The position numbers were made by a program, and so were the translations under genes. A stretch of 64,000 nt of DNA from Bacteroidetes bacterium UBA5697. GTDB taxonomy: Bacteria > Bacteroidota > Bacteroidia > B-17B0 > Aurantibacillaceae. The DNA lies in NCBI GenBank assembly GCA_002420145.1, contig DIHL01000030.1:1-64000 (forward strand), written 5' to 3'. This document shows positions 35,454-43,634 of the stretch, one piece after another (within the stretch, counting starts at the first letter, position 1; each line of letters starts with the position of its first letter). The notes under the pieces were generated by a model. That model was not told the DNA's origin. It worked only from the letters and a program-made list of their open reading frames with translations, and did not search any database.

Positions 35454-35509
35454 GTCATGCTGAACTTGATTCAGCATCTCATGAGACCCTGAAACGAGTT
35501 CAGGGTGAC
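35454..35509. repeat. Palindromic repeat (GTCATGCTGAA family)
   Basis: GTCATGCTGAACTTGATTCAG and its inverted partner CTGAAACGAGTTCAGGGTGAC form a long imperfect hairpin with a short CTCATGAG centre. It lies between the binding-protein and permease genes of the importer. The family looks familiar from Bacteroidota intergenic regions. Confidence 0.75.
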
Positions 35510-35556
35510 TCATAAACAATCAACCTTATCCATGTTCCAGTATTCAAAAAGAAATG

Positions 35557-35564
35557 TAAATTTG
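35557..35564 (+). promoter_or_regulatory. -7 element of the FecCD permease gene
   Basis: TAAATTTG is an exact TAnnTTTG match ending only 4 bases before the ATG at 35569, implying transcription starting at or next to the start codon. This suggests the permease and ATPase genes have their own promoter. Confidence 0.45.
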
Positions 35565-35568
35565 AAAG

Positions 35569-36567
35569 ATGTCAAAATCTAAATTCATATTCACCACCCT
35601 AATGCTCCTGCTAGTTTTAGCAGTGCTAGCTATTTGTGATTTATGTTTTGGAAGTACTAATTTGTTTAGCCTAGAATCATCAAACCCCATGTTCTCTTCT
35701 ATCTTATATGATATTCGTTTACCTAAAACGCTAACCTCTATTATTGCAGGTTCTGGATTAGCTTTATGTGGTTTACTCATGCAAAGCTTATTTCGTAATC
35801 CCTTAGCTGGGCCTTATGTATTAGGTGTGAGTAGCGGCTCTAGTTTGTTTGTAGCCATTGCCACTATGATGATTTCATCTATACATGTTTCTGGATTTTT
35901 TATTATGGGAAAAAGTATTGTGACCTTATTCTCCATCATGGGTGCATTTTTTGTAACGCTCATTATTTTATTAGTTTCTCGCAAAAACAAAAGTAATGTT
36001 ACTGTTTTATTAGTGGGTTTAATGTTAGGACAAATATTAAGTGCCTTTCAGGGATTAATAGAATACATGAGTAATGCTGATAATTTAAAAACTTTTGTGA
36101 TGTGGGGCATGGGAAGTGTGGGAAGCACCACCTTACAAGATTTGTATTTTGTGATTCCTATTTATGCCATTACCATTGTAGCTAGTTTCTTTTTTATTAA
36201 ACCGCTTAATGCTATTTTATTAAACGAACAATACGCTCAAAATTTAGGGGTTAATGTCAATGCCTTACGATTATCTGTTATTATTCTTTCTGCTATTTTA
36301 GTTGGTGTTATTACAGCTTTTTGCGGACCAATTGCCTTTGTAGGGATTTCGGTGCCTATTGCTTCGCGTTTGTTTTTTAAAACCTCACATCATTTACATC
36401 AAATGACCTTTTGTTTATTGTTGGGCGCTTGTGTAGTGTTAACTGCCGACGTTATTTGCCAAGTATTAAGTAGTCAGTTTATGTTACCTATTAATACGGT
36501 GACTACATTAATTGGCTCGCCAGTAGTCATTTATTTATTATTCAAATCTAAATTAAGTATAGGATGA
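35569..36567 (+). CDS. FecCD-family ABC transporter permease
   Basis: This 332-residue permease has about ten hydrophobic helices and the FecCD signatures RLPKTLTSIIAGSGLALCGLLMQSLFRNPLAGPYVLGVSSGSS and FCGPIAFVGISVPIASR. It transports metal-siderophore or cobalamin-type ligands with the binding lipoprotein upstream and the ATPase downstream, which overlaps its stop by 4 bases (ATGA). Confidence 0.95.
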   Translation: MSKSKFIFTTLMLLLVLAVLAICDLCFGSTNLFSLESSNPMFSSILYDIRLPKTLTSIIAGSGLALCGLLMQSLFRNPLAGPYVLGVSSGSSLFVAIATMMISSIHVSGFFIMGKSIVTLFSIMGAFFVTLIILLVSRKNKSNVTVLLVGLMLGQILSAFQGLIEYMSNADNLKTFVMWGMGSVGSTTLQDLYFVIPIYAITIVASFFFIKPLNAILLNEQYAQNLGVNVNALRLSVIILSAILVGVITAFCGPIAFVGISVPIASRLFFKTSHHLHQMTFCLLLGACVVLTADVICQVLSSQFMLPINTVTTLIGSPVVIYLLFKSKLSIG

Positions 36568-37238
36568 TAGATATAAAACACTTAGAAATAGGCTACCAAA
36601 ACAAACGCCAACACAACTCGGTATTTAAAGACATCAATCTGACTTTAAATGCAGGTGATTTAGTTGGATTAATGGGCGATAATGGTGTTGGAAAATCTAC
36701 CTTCTTAAAAACCATTACTGGAAATTTAGCGCCACTATCTGGTGAAATACATATCAATAATAAAAGCATTTCGCATTATACCGCTCAACACTTAGCACAA
36801 TTATTATCCATTGTTGTTACTGAAAAAATTGGCGGCTTTAATTTAACGGCTTGGGATGTAGTAGCAACAGGTCGAACGCCCTACATTAATATTTTTGGGA
36901 AACTAACAACAGAAGATGAAAGTATTGTTACCAAAGCTTTAGAGCAATTAAACTTATTACCACTAAAAGATAAATTAATTGATGAACTGAGCGACGGGCA
37001 ACGCCAAAAAGTAATGATTGCAAAATCTTTAGCGCAACAAACGCCGATTATTGTGCTTGATGAACCAACTGCTTTTTTAGATCACACATCCAAACACCAT
37101 TTATTTGCTACCCTCAAGCAATTATGTGTTGAGCAAGGTAAACTCATCATTGTTTCTTCTCATGATTTGGAATTGATGAAGACTTATATTAATAAGTCGG
37201 TGATGATGGCGGAAAATAACTCCATTAGTATAAAATAA
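36564..37238 (+). CDS. ABC transporter ATP-binding protein
   Basis: This 224-residue ATPase has Walker A GDNGVGKST (38-46), the ABC signature LSDGQRQKV and Walker B IIVLDEPTAFLD, followed by the switch His in VSSHD. It is slightly shorter than typical FecE/BtuD proteins. It completes the three-gene importer and is followed by a strong terminator. Confidence 0.95.
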   Translation: MIDIKHLEIGYQNKRQHNSVFKDINLTLNAGDLVGLMGDNGVGKSTFLKTITGNLAPLSGEIHINNKSISHYTAQHLAQLLSIVVTEKIGGFNLTAWDVVATGRTPYINIFGKLTTEDESIVTKALEQLNLLPLKDKLIDELSDGQRQKVMIAKSLAQQTPIIVLDEPTAFLDHTSKHHLFATLKQLCVEQGKLIIVSSHDLELMKTYINKSVMMAENNSISIK

Positions 37239-37272
37239 AAAATCCCAACCGAAACCGATTGGGATTCTTTAA
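37237..37272. terminator. Bidirectional terminator between importer and efp
   Basis: The stem AATCCCAA/TTGGGATT (37241-37248, 37259-37266) has A-rich and T-rich flanks on both strands. It lies between convergent genes. Confidence 0.85.
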
Positions 37273-37288
37273 TATTATAAAGAAAATC

Positions 37289-37852
37289 TTATTTCTTAAC
37301 TCTCTCTACATAAGTAGCGGTACGTGTATCTACTTTTACTAAATCACCTTCGTTACAAAATAAAGGAACGCTTACTGTTGCTCCTGAATCTAAAGTCGCT
37401 GGTTTTAACGTGTTGGTAGCAGTATCTCCTTTAATTCCTGGCTCTGCATAAGTAATTTCGCAAACCACAAATGTTGGTGCTTCTGCTAAAATAACTGTAT
37501 CACCTTCAAAAGAAATTTTTACTTCCATTTCTTCTTTTAAGAATTGGAAACTATCTCCAAATAATTTTACAGGAACGTAAACTTGCTCAAATGTTTCTTT
37601 ATCCATACAAACAGCAAATTCACCTTCTTGGTAAATGTATTGCATTTGTTTAAAGTCCACACGCACAACATCTACACCTTCCCCACTTCTAAAACGGTTT
37701 TCGGTTTGTTTACCATTTAATAAGTTACGCATTTTAGCTTGGTAAAACGCACGTAAGTTACCTGGTGTACGGTGTTGCCATTCTGTAATCACTACTAATT
37801 CATTATTAAATCTAATAATCGATCCTACGTTAATATCGCCTGTATCTGCCAT
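37289..37852 (-). CDS. efp: Translation elongation factor P
   Basis: This 187-residue factor stimulates peptide-bond formation at polyproline stretches. The three OB-type domains and the closing signature SVPLFCNEGDLVKVDTRTATYVERV are clear. The loop that contacts the peptidyl-transferase centre reads TPGNLRAF: Asn32 replaces the Lys or Arg normally post-translationally modified in PGKG- or PGRG-type proteins, and no other Lys lies at the tip. Either the protein works unmodified or another residue such as Arg34 compensates. It lies downstream of accA on the same strand. Confidence 0.95.
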   Translation of the reverse strand: MADTGDINVGSIIRFNNELVVITEWQHRTPGNLRAFYQAKMRNLLNGKQTENRFRSGEGVDVVRVDFKQMQYIYQEGEFAVCMDKETFEQVYVPVKLFGDSFQFLKEEMEVKISFEGDTVILAEAPTFVVCEITYAEPGIKGDTATNTLKPATLDSGATVSVPLFCNEGDLVKVDTRTATYVERVKK

Positions 37853-37887
37853 TTGTTCTAAATTTTATTGTGTTAATTATATTTTTT

Positions 37888-38850
37888 TTAGTCTTCTAAT
37901 TCATGTACTACACCCATGTTGCTGAATTTTTCAATACGAGCATTGATGCGTTCTTCTGGAGTTTGTTTTTTTAACGTTGCTAAGTGTTTTAAAATCTCAG
38001 CTTTCACTGTTGCAAACATCGCTTGCTGGTCGTTATGAGCGCCACCTAATGGTTCTTTTATAATTCCATCAATTAAACCATTTTTACTCATATCATCAGC
38101 CGTTAATTTTAATGCTTCGGCTGCAGTTTCTTTAAAACTCCAGCTACGCCATAAAATAGACGAACAAGATTCAGGAGAGATAACAGAATACCAAGTGTTT
38201 TCCAACATTAATACTTTATCACCAATACCAATTCCTAAAGCTCCACCACTTGCGCCTTCGCCAATGATGATGCAAATAACTGGAACTTTTAATTGAGCCA
38301 TCTCTAATAAGTTACGAGCAATGGCTTCACCTTGTCCACGCTCCTCAGCCTCTAATCCTGGATAAGCACCTGGAGTATCAATAAAGGTAACGATTGGCTT
38401 ATTAAATTTTTCGGCCATTTTCATTAAACGTAATGCCTTGCGGTAGCCTTCAGGATTTGCCATACCAAAACGACGTATTTGACGCATCTTAGTATTAATT
38501 CCTTTTTGTTGACCAATAAACATTACTGTTTGTCCATCAACATCACCAAAACCGCCAACCATTGCTTTATCATCTCCAACAGTTCTATCTCCATGCAATT
38601 CAATAAATGAACTATTAGAAACAGCGTCGATATATGCTAAGGTATAAGGTCTTTCGGGATGACGGCTCACTTGAACGCGTTGCCATGCAGTTAGGTTAGA
38701 GAAAATTTCTTCGCGTTTAGAATGTATTTTTGCTTCCAGCTCTTGAATGCCTTTGCTCATATCCACCTTGCTTTTTTCAGCAACGCTTTTCAATTTTTCT
38801 AATTCTTCTTCTAACTCCTGAATTGGCTTTTCAAAATCAAGATAAATCAT
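37888..38850 (-). CDS. accA: Acetyl-CoA carboxylase carboxyltransferase subunit alpha
   Basis: This 320-residue subunit forms malonyl-CoA with AccD using biotin carboxyl carrier protein. Signatures are RHPERPYTLAYIDAV, IELHGDRTVGDDKAMVGGF, TFIDTPGAYPGLEAEERGQGEAIA and GEGASGGALGIGIGDKVLMLENTWYSVISPESC. The N-terminal helix (FEKPIQELEEELEKLK) is intact, so the start is firm. It probably shares a transcript with efp. Confidence 0.97.
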   Translation of the reverse strand: MIYLDFEKPIQELEEELEKLKSVAEKSKVDMSKGIQELEAKIHSKREEIFSNLTAWQRVQVSRHPERPYTLAYIDAVSNSSFIELHGDRTVGDDKAMVGGFGDVDGQTVMFIGQQKGINTKMRQIRRFGMANPEGYRKALRLMKMAEKFNKPIVTFIDTPGAYPGLEAEERGQGEAIARNLLEMAQLKVPVICIIIGEGASGGALGIGIGDKVLMLENTWYSVISPESCSSILWRSWSFKETAAEALKLTADDMSKNGLIDGIIKEPLGGAHNDQQAMFATVKAEILKHLATLKKQTPEERINARIEKFSNMGVVHELED

Positions 38851-39152
38851 AGTATAGTGGTAATTAGTTAGGGGGCAAAGATACTAAAAATTTGAAAAAA
38901 CGCCACTCGTAAGTAGCTGATTATCAATATTAAATTATGTTGATTATGAGTAAAAGAACCAATTTTACCACATAGAGACATAGTAAAGACTAATAACACA
39001 TAGTCACTTCGAGCGGAGTCGAGAAGTGTTCTAATATTATTTTTCTATGTTCTCGCTTACGCTCGAACTGACAAAAACAATTCTCAACCTATGTTTCTAT
39101 GTGGTTTAATTTTTAAGAAAAAAAATTTCATTAAAATGTATAGTTTTACAAA
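38851..39152. other. Gene-free intergenic region, mostly repeat DNA
   Basis: This 302-base gap between divergent accA and ispE holds no ORF that I can support. It is mostly the nested inverted-repeat element described separately; promoters for accA and ispE must lie at its edges, but I could not pick them with confidence. Confidence 0.6.
38965..39109. repeat. Element with ACCACATAG terminal inverted repeats, copy 2, containing a nested repeat
   Basis: The ends TTTACCACATAGAGACATAG (38965-38984) and its inverted partner at 39089-39109 match the ends of the element at 23363-23521. Inside lies another inverted pair: GTCACTTCGAGCGGAGTCGA... (39003-39028) and GTTCTCGCTTACGCTCGAAC... (39049-39072). 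The interior differs completely from copy 1. Confidence 0.75.
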
Positions 39153-39971
39153 ATGATTTGTTTTCCAAACGCCAAAATAAACTTAGGATTAAATATTACC
39201 GAAAAACGTTCGGATGGTTTTCATAATATAGAAACTGTATTTTATCCCATTGGTTGGAATGATGCTTTAGAGATTATAGAAAACAACTCTTCGGCTCAGG
39301 AATTCAATTTGCACTTAAGTGGTTTAGCTATTGCTGGAAATATAGAAGATAACTTATTGTACAAAGCCTATCAAATTATCAAGCAAACAAAAATGCTACC
39401 TCATGTTGATGTTTATTTGCACAAAACATTACCAATGGGTGCTGGCTTAGGAGGCGGAAGTGCTGATGCTGCTTTTTTTATTAATTTAATAAATGAACAG
39501 TTTCAATTACAGCTTACTGAAGCTGAACGTATAGATATTGCTCGTCAATTAGGAAGCGATTGTGCGTTTTTTATTAAAAATACTCCTGTGTATGCTACAC
39601 AAAAAGGAGATGTGTTTTCGGATATTAAATTAGATTTAAGTCATTTATATATTGCTATTGTTTATCCAAATGTTCATAGTAATACTAAAGAAGCCTATAG
39701 TTTAGTAAAGCCACAACAACCAGCTAAGTCTTTACTAGAAATCATTAAACAACCCATCTCAACTTGGAAGACAGATTTAGTGAATGATTTCGAAAAGTCT
39801 ATTTTTAGTTTATATCCTATCGTTGAAAAAACTAAACATGATTTATATGAATTAGGCGCTCAATATGCCTGCATGAGTGGCAGTGGCAGCGCGGTGTTTG
39901 GCTTATTTGAAAAAGAACCTGACATAAAACACTTGGCTCAATTTCCGCATTGGATTGGGAAGATGAAGTAG
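39153..39971 (+). CDS. ispE: 4-diphosphocytidyl-2-C-methyl-D-erythritol kinase
   Basis: This 272-residue GHMP kinase phosphorylates CDP-methylerythritol in the MEP isoprenoid pathway. The N-terminal FPNAKINLGLNITEKRSDGFHNIETVFYPI motif, the ATP-binding MGAGLGGGSADAA and the C-terminal ACMSGSGSAVFGLF are present. Other MEP genes are not in the window. Confidence 0.97.
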   Translation: MICFPNAKINLGLNITEKRSDGFHNIETVFYPIGWNDALEIIENNSSAQEFNLHLSGLAIAGNIEDNLLYKAYQIIKQTKMLPHVDVYLHKTLPMGAGLGGGSADAAFFINLINEQFQLQLTEAERIDIARQLGSDCAFFIKNTPVYATQKGDVFSDIKLDLSHLYIAIVYPNVHSNTKEAYSLVKPQQPAKSLLEIIKQPISTWKTDLVNDFEKSIFSLYPIVEKTKHDLYELGAQYACMSGSGSAVFGLFEKEPDIKHLAQFPHWIGKMK

Positions 39972-39979
39972 TTGTAATT

Positions 39980-40092
39980 GGAACGCGGATAACACTGATC
40001 AAACTGATTTACACAGATTGTTTTTCGAGTACTCTAATCGTTTTATTAAAAAAATCAGTGAAAATCCATCAAATCTGTTTCATTTGTGTTCC
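39980..40092. repeat. Imperfect inverted repeat with 40-base arms
   Basis: The left arm begins GGAACGCGGATAACACTGAT (39980-40019). The right arm at 40053-40092 reads AATCAGTGAAAATCC...TGTGTTCC and is its imperfect complement. It lies just after ispE. A 69-residue ORF over it (39950-40159) is an artefact of the repeat. Confidence 0.65.
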
Positions 40093-40104
40093 ATTTAACT
40101 ACAA

Positions 40105-40135
40105 AAAAAGTCCCAACAAAAATGCTGGGACTTTA
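40105..40135 (-). terminator. Terminator of the aminopeptidase gene
   Basis: The stem AAAGTCCCA/TGGGACTTT (40107-40115, 40126-40134) is followed on the minus strand by a run of seven T. It lies about 20 bases after the minus-strand stop codon and may also work for ispE. Confidence 0.85.
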
Positions 40136-40155
40136 AATAAAATTCAAATGGAATA

Positions 40156-42159
40156 CTAATTCTTCACAACCTTAGTTGTTTTAATCACATCACCTGATTT
40201 GTTTTTAATCGATACAGTATAAACACCATTGGCGTATTTCGAAATATCAAACTCTACATGCGTATCAAAACTTTGTGTTAATACTGATTTTCCTGTTATA
40301 TCAAAAATTTCTACACTTGCTTTATCATTATTATACATGTAAATATTTAAAACATCAGAAGTTGGATTTGGGCCAACAAAAACAGACGCTTCGGTATTTG
40401 CTAACTCAACGCCACCTGTTGTTACATCTTTAACAATAGTTCCAACTTTATTAAGTATCCAATTATTTGGGTCAACTCCAATACTAGTTACCGTTCCTGT
40501 TAAAGCTAAGGTGTAATTTTCAATCGACTGGCCATGGAATAATCTTACAATCGTATCTGGTTTAGCAGTTCTGGAAATTCGATAATCAACATCTGTGATA
40601 AACAATGGAACAGAGCTAGGAAATGAAGTCGTTTGAGTTGCCTTTAAATAAAATACATTACCTACATGATTCCACGTTGCACTAAAGGTTGGATAACCTT
40701 GTCCGTAATACCATTGATTAAAAAACTGTGTAAAATTAAGTCCGCTTTGTGCTTCCATAAAATTTTTAAAATCAATCACACTAGCCGTACTATTTGCATA
40801 AGTATTTTGAAAAGCTCTAATTGCAGGAAAAAATACCGAATCATTATTTATTGCATAACGTAACGAATGAACTACAGCACTTCCTTTATCATAAGTTAAA
40901 CGTGAACTAAAAATTACATTCGCATTCATCGTATCAGCGTTCGTAAAATAACAGCTTCCTCCAGGTTGAGACATAACATTAGTATGTACATCTTGCATTT
41001 TTTGAGCAGCAGTTGTTCCTGTACCTGTCATATATTGGTGACACAAATACTCAGAATAACTTGCCCAACCTTCGTTAATAAAAATATCTTTCCATGCTGC
41101 ACAAGTCACATGATCACCCCACCATTGATGTCCTAATTCATGCGCATCTAATTCAAAATCAAAAAAGCCTAAACTTGTCATGGTTTGATGTTCCATTCCA
41201 CCACCAAACGGCGCCATACAGTGACCATACTTTTCTTTATAAAAAGGATACATCCCAAAAATTTTACACATAAAATTCATAGTAGGCACAATTTTATTTA
41301 ATGCTGTTTTTTGTGTGGCCCAAGCTGTATTATTAATAGCATTATCGTAAATAAAGTTTTGTATGTAAATAGAATCATTAGCTAAATACTGTGGCTTTGC
41401 ATATAAAACATATGGTTTATATTTTGCAGTTGCTACAGAAATTAAATAGTAATCAATAGGATATTTTGATTGCCACTCGTAACGTTTTTTGTTGCCAATA
41501 GTCACTATGTTTTTTAATAATCCATTTGAACCAACCATGTTTGCTGAATCTGTTGTCGCATAAACCCAAGAAGAGTCTATTTTATCTCTTAAATCTTGCT
41601 TACACGGAAACCAATGGTAAGCACATAAACTTTCACTTAAACTCCAAGTTACTTGATTCCCCCAAGCGCCTGAAGTTCCCATGTTATATCCATTTCCAAT
41701 AGCCGATCCGCCAGCAGTAGTACAAGTTCCTCTATAATAAACTATGGCATCAAATAATTGATTTTGTGCAATAGGTGTTCCTGCAGTTGCAAGCACTAAA
41801 CTATCTCTTCTCACAAAATTACGTTTAGCTCCGTTTACATATACCGAATCAATCGTGTGATTTTGGTGCAACACAAAAGCAAATGAATCTAAACTAGCAG
41901 TAACAACTTTTGCAATACTTTTCACATTACCACTTACATATAATGAGTTTCTTTCGATATTAATGTTTAAATGATAAAATTTTAAGTCATACTTGTTTTC
42001 AGCAGGAGCTATGGCTGATTGTGCTGTTTTTTTAACTGATGCATTAATGGCAGCTTGTTTATTAAAACGTTGCGCTTTATGCTCGGCACAATAATGTGTT
42101 TGAGAAAATGAATTTAACATTGAGAAAAATGCTAAAGAAAAAGTAATAAGTTTTTTCAT
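40156..42159 (-). CDS. M1-family metallopeptidase with T9SS type A sorting domain
   Basis: This 667-residue secreted zinc aminopeptidase has a signal peptide (MKKLITFSLAFFSMLNSFSQ) and the substrate-recognition GGMEH. The zinc site is HEXXH at 340-344 (HELGH) with Glu363 in NEGWASY, the HEXXH-x18-E spacing of M1. The C-terminal type A tail has VGPNPTSDVLNIYM and GVYTVSIKN. It should be exported through the type IX system and degrade peptides outside the cell or at the surface. The usual GxMEN is GGMEH here. Confidence 0.93.
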   Translation of the reverse strand: MKKLITFSLAFFSMLNSFSQTHYCAEHKAQRFNKQAAINASVKKTAQSAIAPAENKYDLKFYHLNINIERNSLYVSGNVKSIAKVVTASLDSFAFVLHQNHTIDSVYVNGAKRNFVRRDSLVLATAGTPIAQNQLFDAIVYYRGTCTTAGGSAIGNGYNMGTSGAWGNQVTWSLSESLCAYHWFPCKQDLRDKIDSSWVYATTDSANMVGSNGLLKNIVTIGNKKRYEWQSKYPIDYYLISVATAKYKPYVLYAKPQYLANDSIYIQNFIYDNAINNTAWATQKTALNKIVPTMNFMCKIFGMYPFYKEKYGHCMAPFGGGMEHQTMTSLGFFDFELDAHELGHQWWGDHVTCAAWKDIFINEGWASYSEYLCHQYMTGTGTTAAQKMQDVHTNVMSQPGGSCYFTNADTMNANVIFSSRLTYDKGSAVVHSLRYAINNDSVFFPAIRAFQNTYANSTASVIDFKNFMEAQSGLNFTQFFNQWYYGQGYPTFSATWNHVGNVFYLKATQTTSFPSSVPLFITDVDYRISRTAKPDTIVRLFHGQSIENYTLALTGTVTSIGVDPNNWILNKVGTIVKDVTTGGVELANTEASVFVGPNPTSDVLNIYMYNNDKASVEIFDITGKSVLTQSFDTHVEFDISKYANGVYTVSIKNKSGDVIKTTKVVKN

Positions 42160-42307
42160 GTTATTAGTGTTTTTAAGTTCGTCAATAGCTTGTAATAAAC
42201 ATTGAATATCTAAGCTAAACTATAAATTTGTTAAACACAATATCTTTAGTCGAAAACTATATGAACGGTAATTTTTATATTTAATTTTGTTTAACCTTTG
42301 TTCAATT

Positions 42308-42736
42308 ATGAAATTTTTCTGGATTTTTATTTTTAGTATTTATTTTGGTTTGTTAGGCAAAACCAAACTAATCGCACAAACTGATACTTTACATTTATAT
42401 CAGGTATACCCATCGTTTTCAAACGAAGAAAAAGCTGAATGGACCGCCTTTGAAAATAATTGGAATTATTTTGATTATAGCTCTATTAAGAAAACATTTA
42501 AAGTCAAACGCCTAAATTGCAAAAACTGTGAAAGCTTATATGCAGATATGTTTATTGAAATAAATAACGATGGTAAAATTTCAATTATCAAATTTTTAAA
42601 AGGCAAAAAGTGTGGCATTCCTTGTAATGAGGAACTATTTATAAATCAGTTTGAAAATTCCCTGAAAAAACAACAATTTAAATCCCTTAAAAACAAGCAA
42701 TTTATTGCCAGATTTGGTCATATTTTAAAGTGCTAA
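42308..42736 (+). CDS. Hypothetical secreted small protein
   Basis: This 142-residue protein has a signal sequence (MKFFWIFIFSIYFGLLG...LIAQ). It contains several cysteines (LNCKNCES, KKCGIPCNEE, HILKC) and an Asn/Lys-rich body (VEIN-like strand FIEINNDGKISIIKF), faintly like the strands of TonB C-terminal domains but not enough to assign. ATG 42308 is preferred to an in-frame TTG at 42287, which lengthens the signal oddly. Confidence 0.7.
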   Translation: MKFFWIFIFSIYFGLLGKTKLIAQTDTLHLYQVYPSFSNEEKAEWTAFENNWNYFDYSSIKKTFKVKRLNCKNCESLYADMFIEINNDGKISIIKFLKGKKCGIPCNEELFINQFENSLKKQQFKSLKNKQFIARFGHILKC

Positions 42737-42751
42737 TTTGCCAAAACCTGT

Positions 42752-42759
42752 TAACTTTG
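42752..42759 (+). promoter_or_regulatory. -7 element of the bestrophin-like gene
   Basis: TAACTTTG is an exact TAnnTTTG match ending 10 bases before the ATG at 42770. The -33 element is unclear. Confidence 0.4.
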
Positions 42760-42769
42760 CAATTCAATT

Positions 42770-43633
42770 ATGGTAACATACAATCCTAAAGACTGGTTCA
42801 CCCTCATTATACAGTTTCATAAAAGCGATACGTTTAGAAGATTATTTTGGTCTTTAGTGAGTATTGGTATTTATGCCGCTATTATTGTTTATGCAGAAGC
42901 TCATTTTCTTCATTTAAGCTCAAAAAACCCAACGGTGATGCATTCCATTTTAGGTTTTGTATTATCCATGCTTTTGGTGTTTAGAACAAACTCAGCCTAT
43001 GATAGATGGTGGGAAGGTAGAAAAATATGGGGAAGCGTGGTTAATAACTCCAGAAATTTAGCTCTTAAATTATCTGCCATGTTAGTTCACGAAAAAGACA
43101 AACAAGAGATAAAACTTTTAATCTCAAATTATGTATTTGCATTTAAAAATCACCTCAGAAGCAAGTATATTCAAGAAGAATTTACACCAACCGACAATAT
43201 CAATTTATCTCAATTTGCTGATGCAAATCATAAACCTAATTTAATTGCAAAATCTTTATATGCAAAAATAAATAGTTTATATGCAAACAAAGATTTAACT
43301 GGAGAGCAATTAATTATTTTAAATGATGAGTTAAAATCATTTACAGATAGCTGCGGCGCTTGCGAGAGAATTAAAAACACTCCAATTCCTTACTCATACA
43401 ATATCTTTTTAAAGAAAATGATTTTTTTATACTGCATCAGTTTGCCAATATTTTTTGGGAGCGAATTTGGTTACACAACAGTTGCAATTACTATTATTGT
43501 ATTATATGTTTTTGCAAGTATCGAATTAATTGCTGAAGAAATTGAAGACCCTTTTGGAGAAGACGATAACGACTTGCCTTTGGATGATATTTGCAATAGA
43601 ATAAAAACTAACTTAAACGAAATTTTAAATTAA
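42770..43633 (+). CDS. Bestrophin-like (UPF0187) membrane channel protein
   Basis: This 287-residue protein has an N-terminal cytosolic stub, hydrophobic helices at about 25-45, 58-75, 212-225 and 230-250, and the family motifs FRTNSAYDRWWEGRKIWG and IELIAEEIEDPFGEDDNDLPLD. Bacterial bestrophin homologues form pentameric ion channels. The physiological role here is unknown. hemE begins 1 base after its stop, so the two are probably co-transcribed. Confidence 0.92.
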   Translation: MVTYNPKDWFTLIIQFHKSDTFRRLFWSLVSIGIYAAIIVYAEAHFLHLSSKNPTVMHSILGFVLSMLLVFRTNSAYDRWWEGRKIWGSVVNNSRNLALKLSAMLVHEKDKQEIKLLISNYVFAFKNHLRSKYIQEEFTPTDNINLSQFADANHKPNLIAKSLYAKINSLYANKDLTGEQLIILNDELKSFTDSCGACERIKNTPIPYSYNIFLKKMIFLYCISLPIFFGSEFGYTTVAITIIVLYVFASIELIAEEIEDPFGEDDNDLPLDDICNRIKTNLNEILN

Positions 43634-43634
43634 C

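Noticed and set aside
39950..40159. Plus-strand ORF of 69 codons after ispE
   Set aside because: It overlaps the end of ispE, runs through an inverted repeat and a terminator, and has no protein-like pattern.
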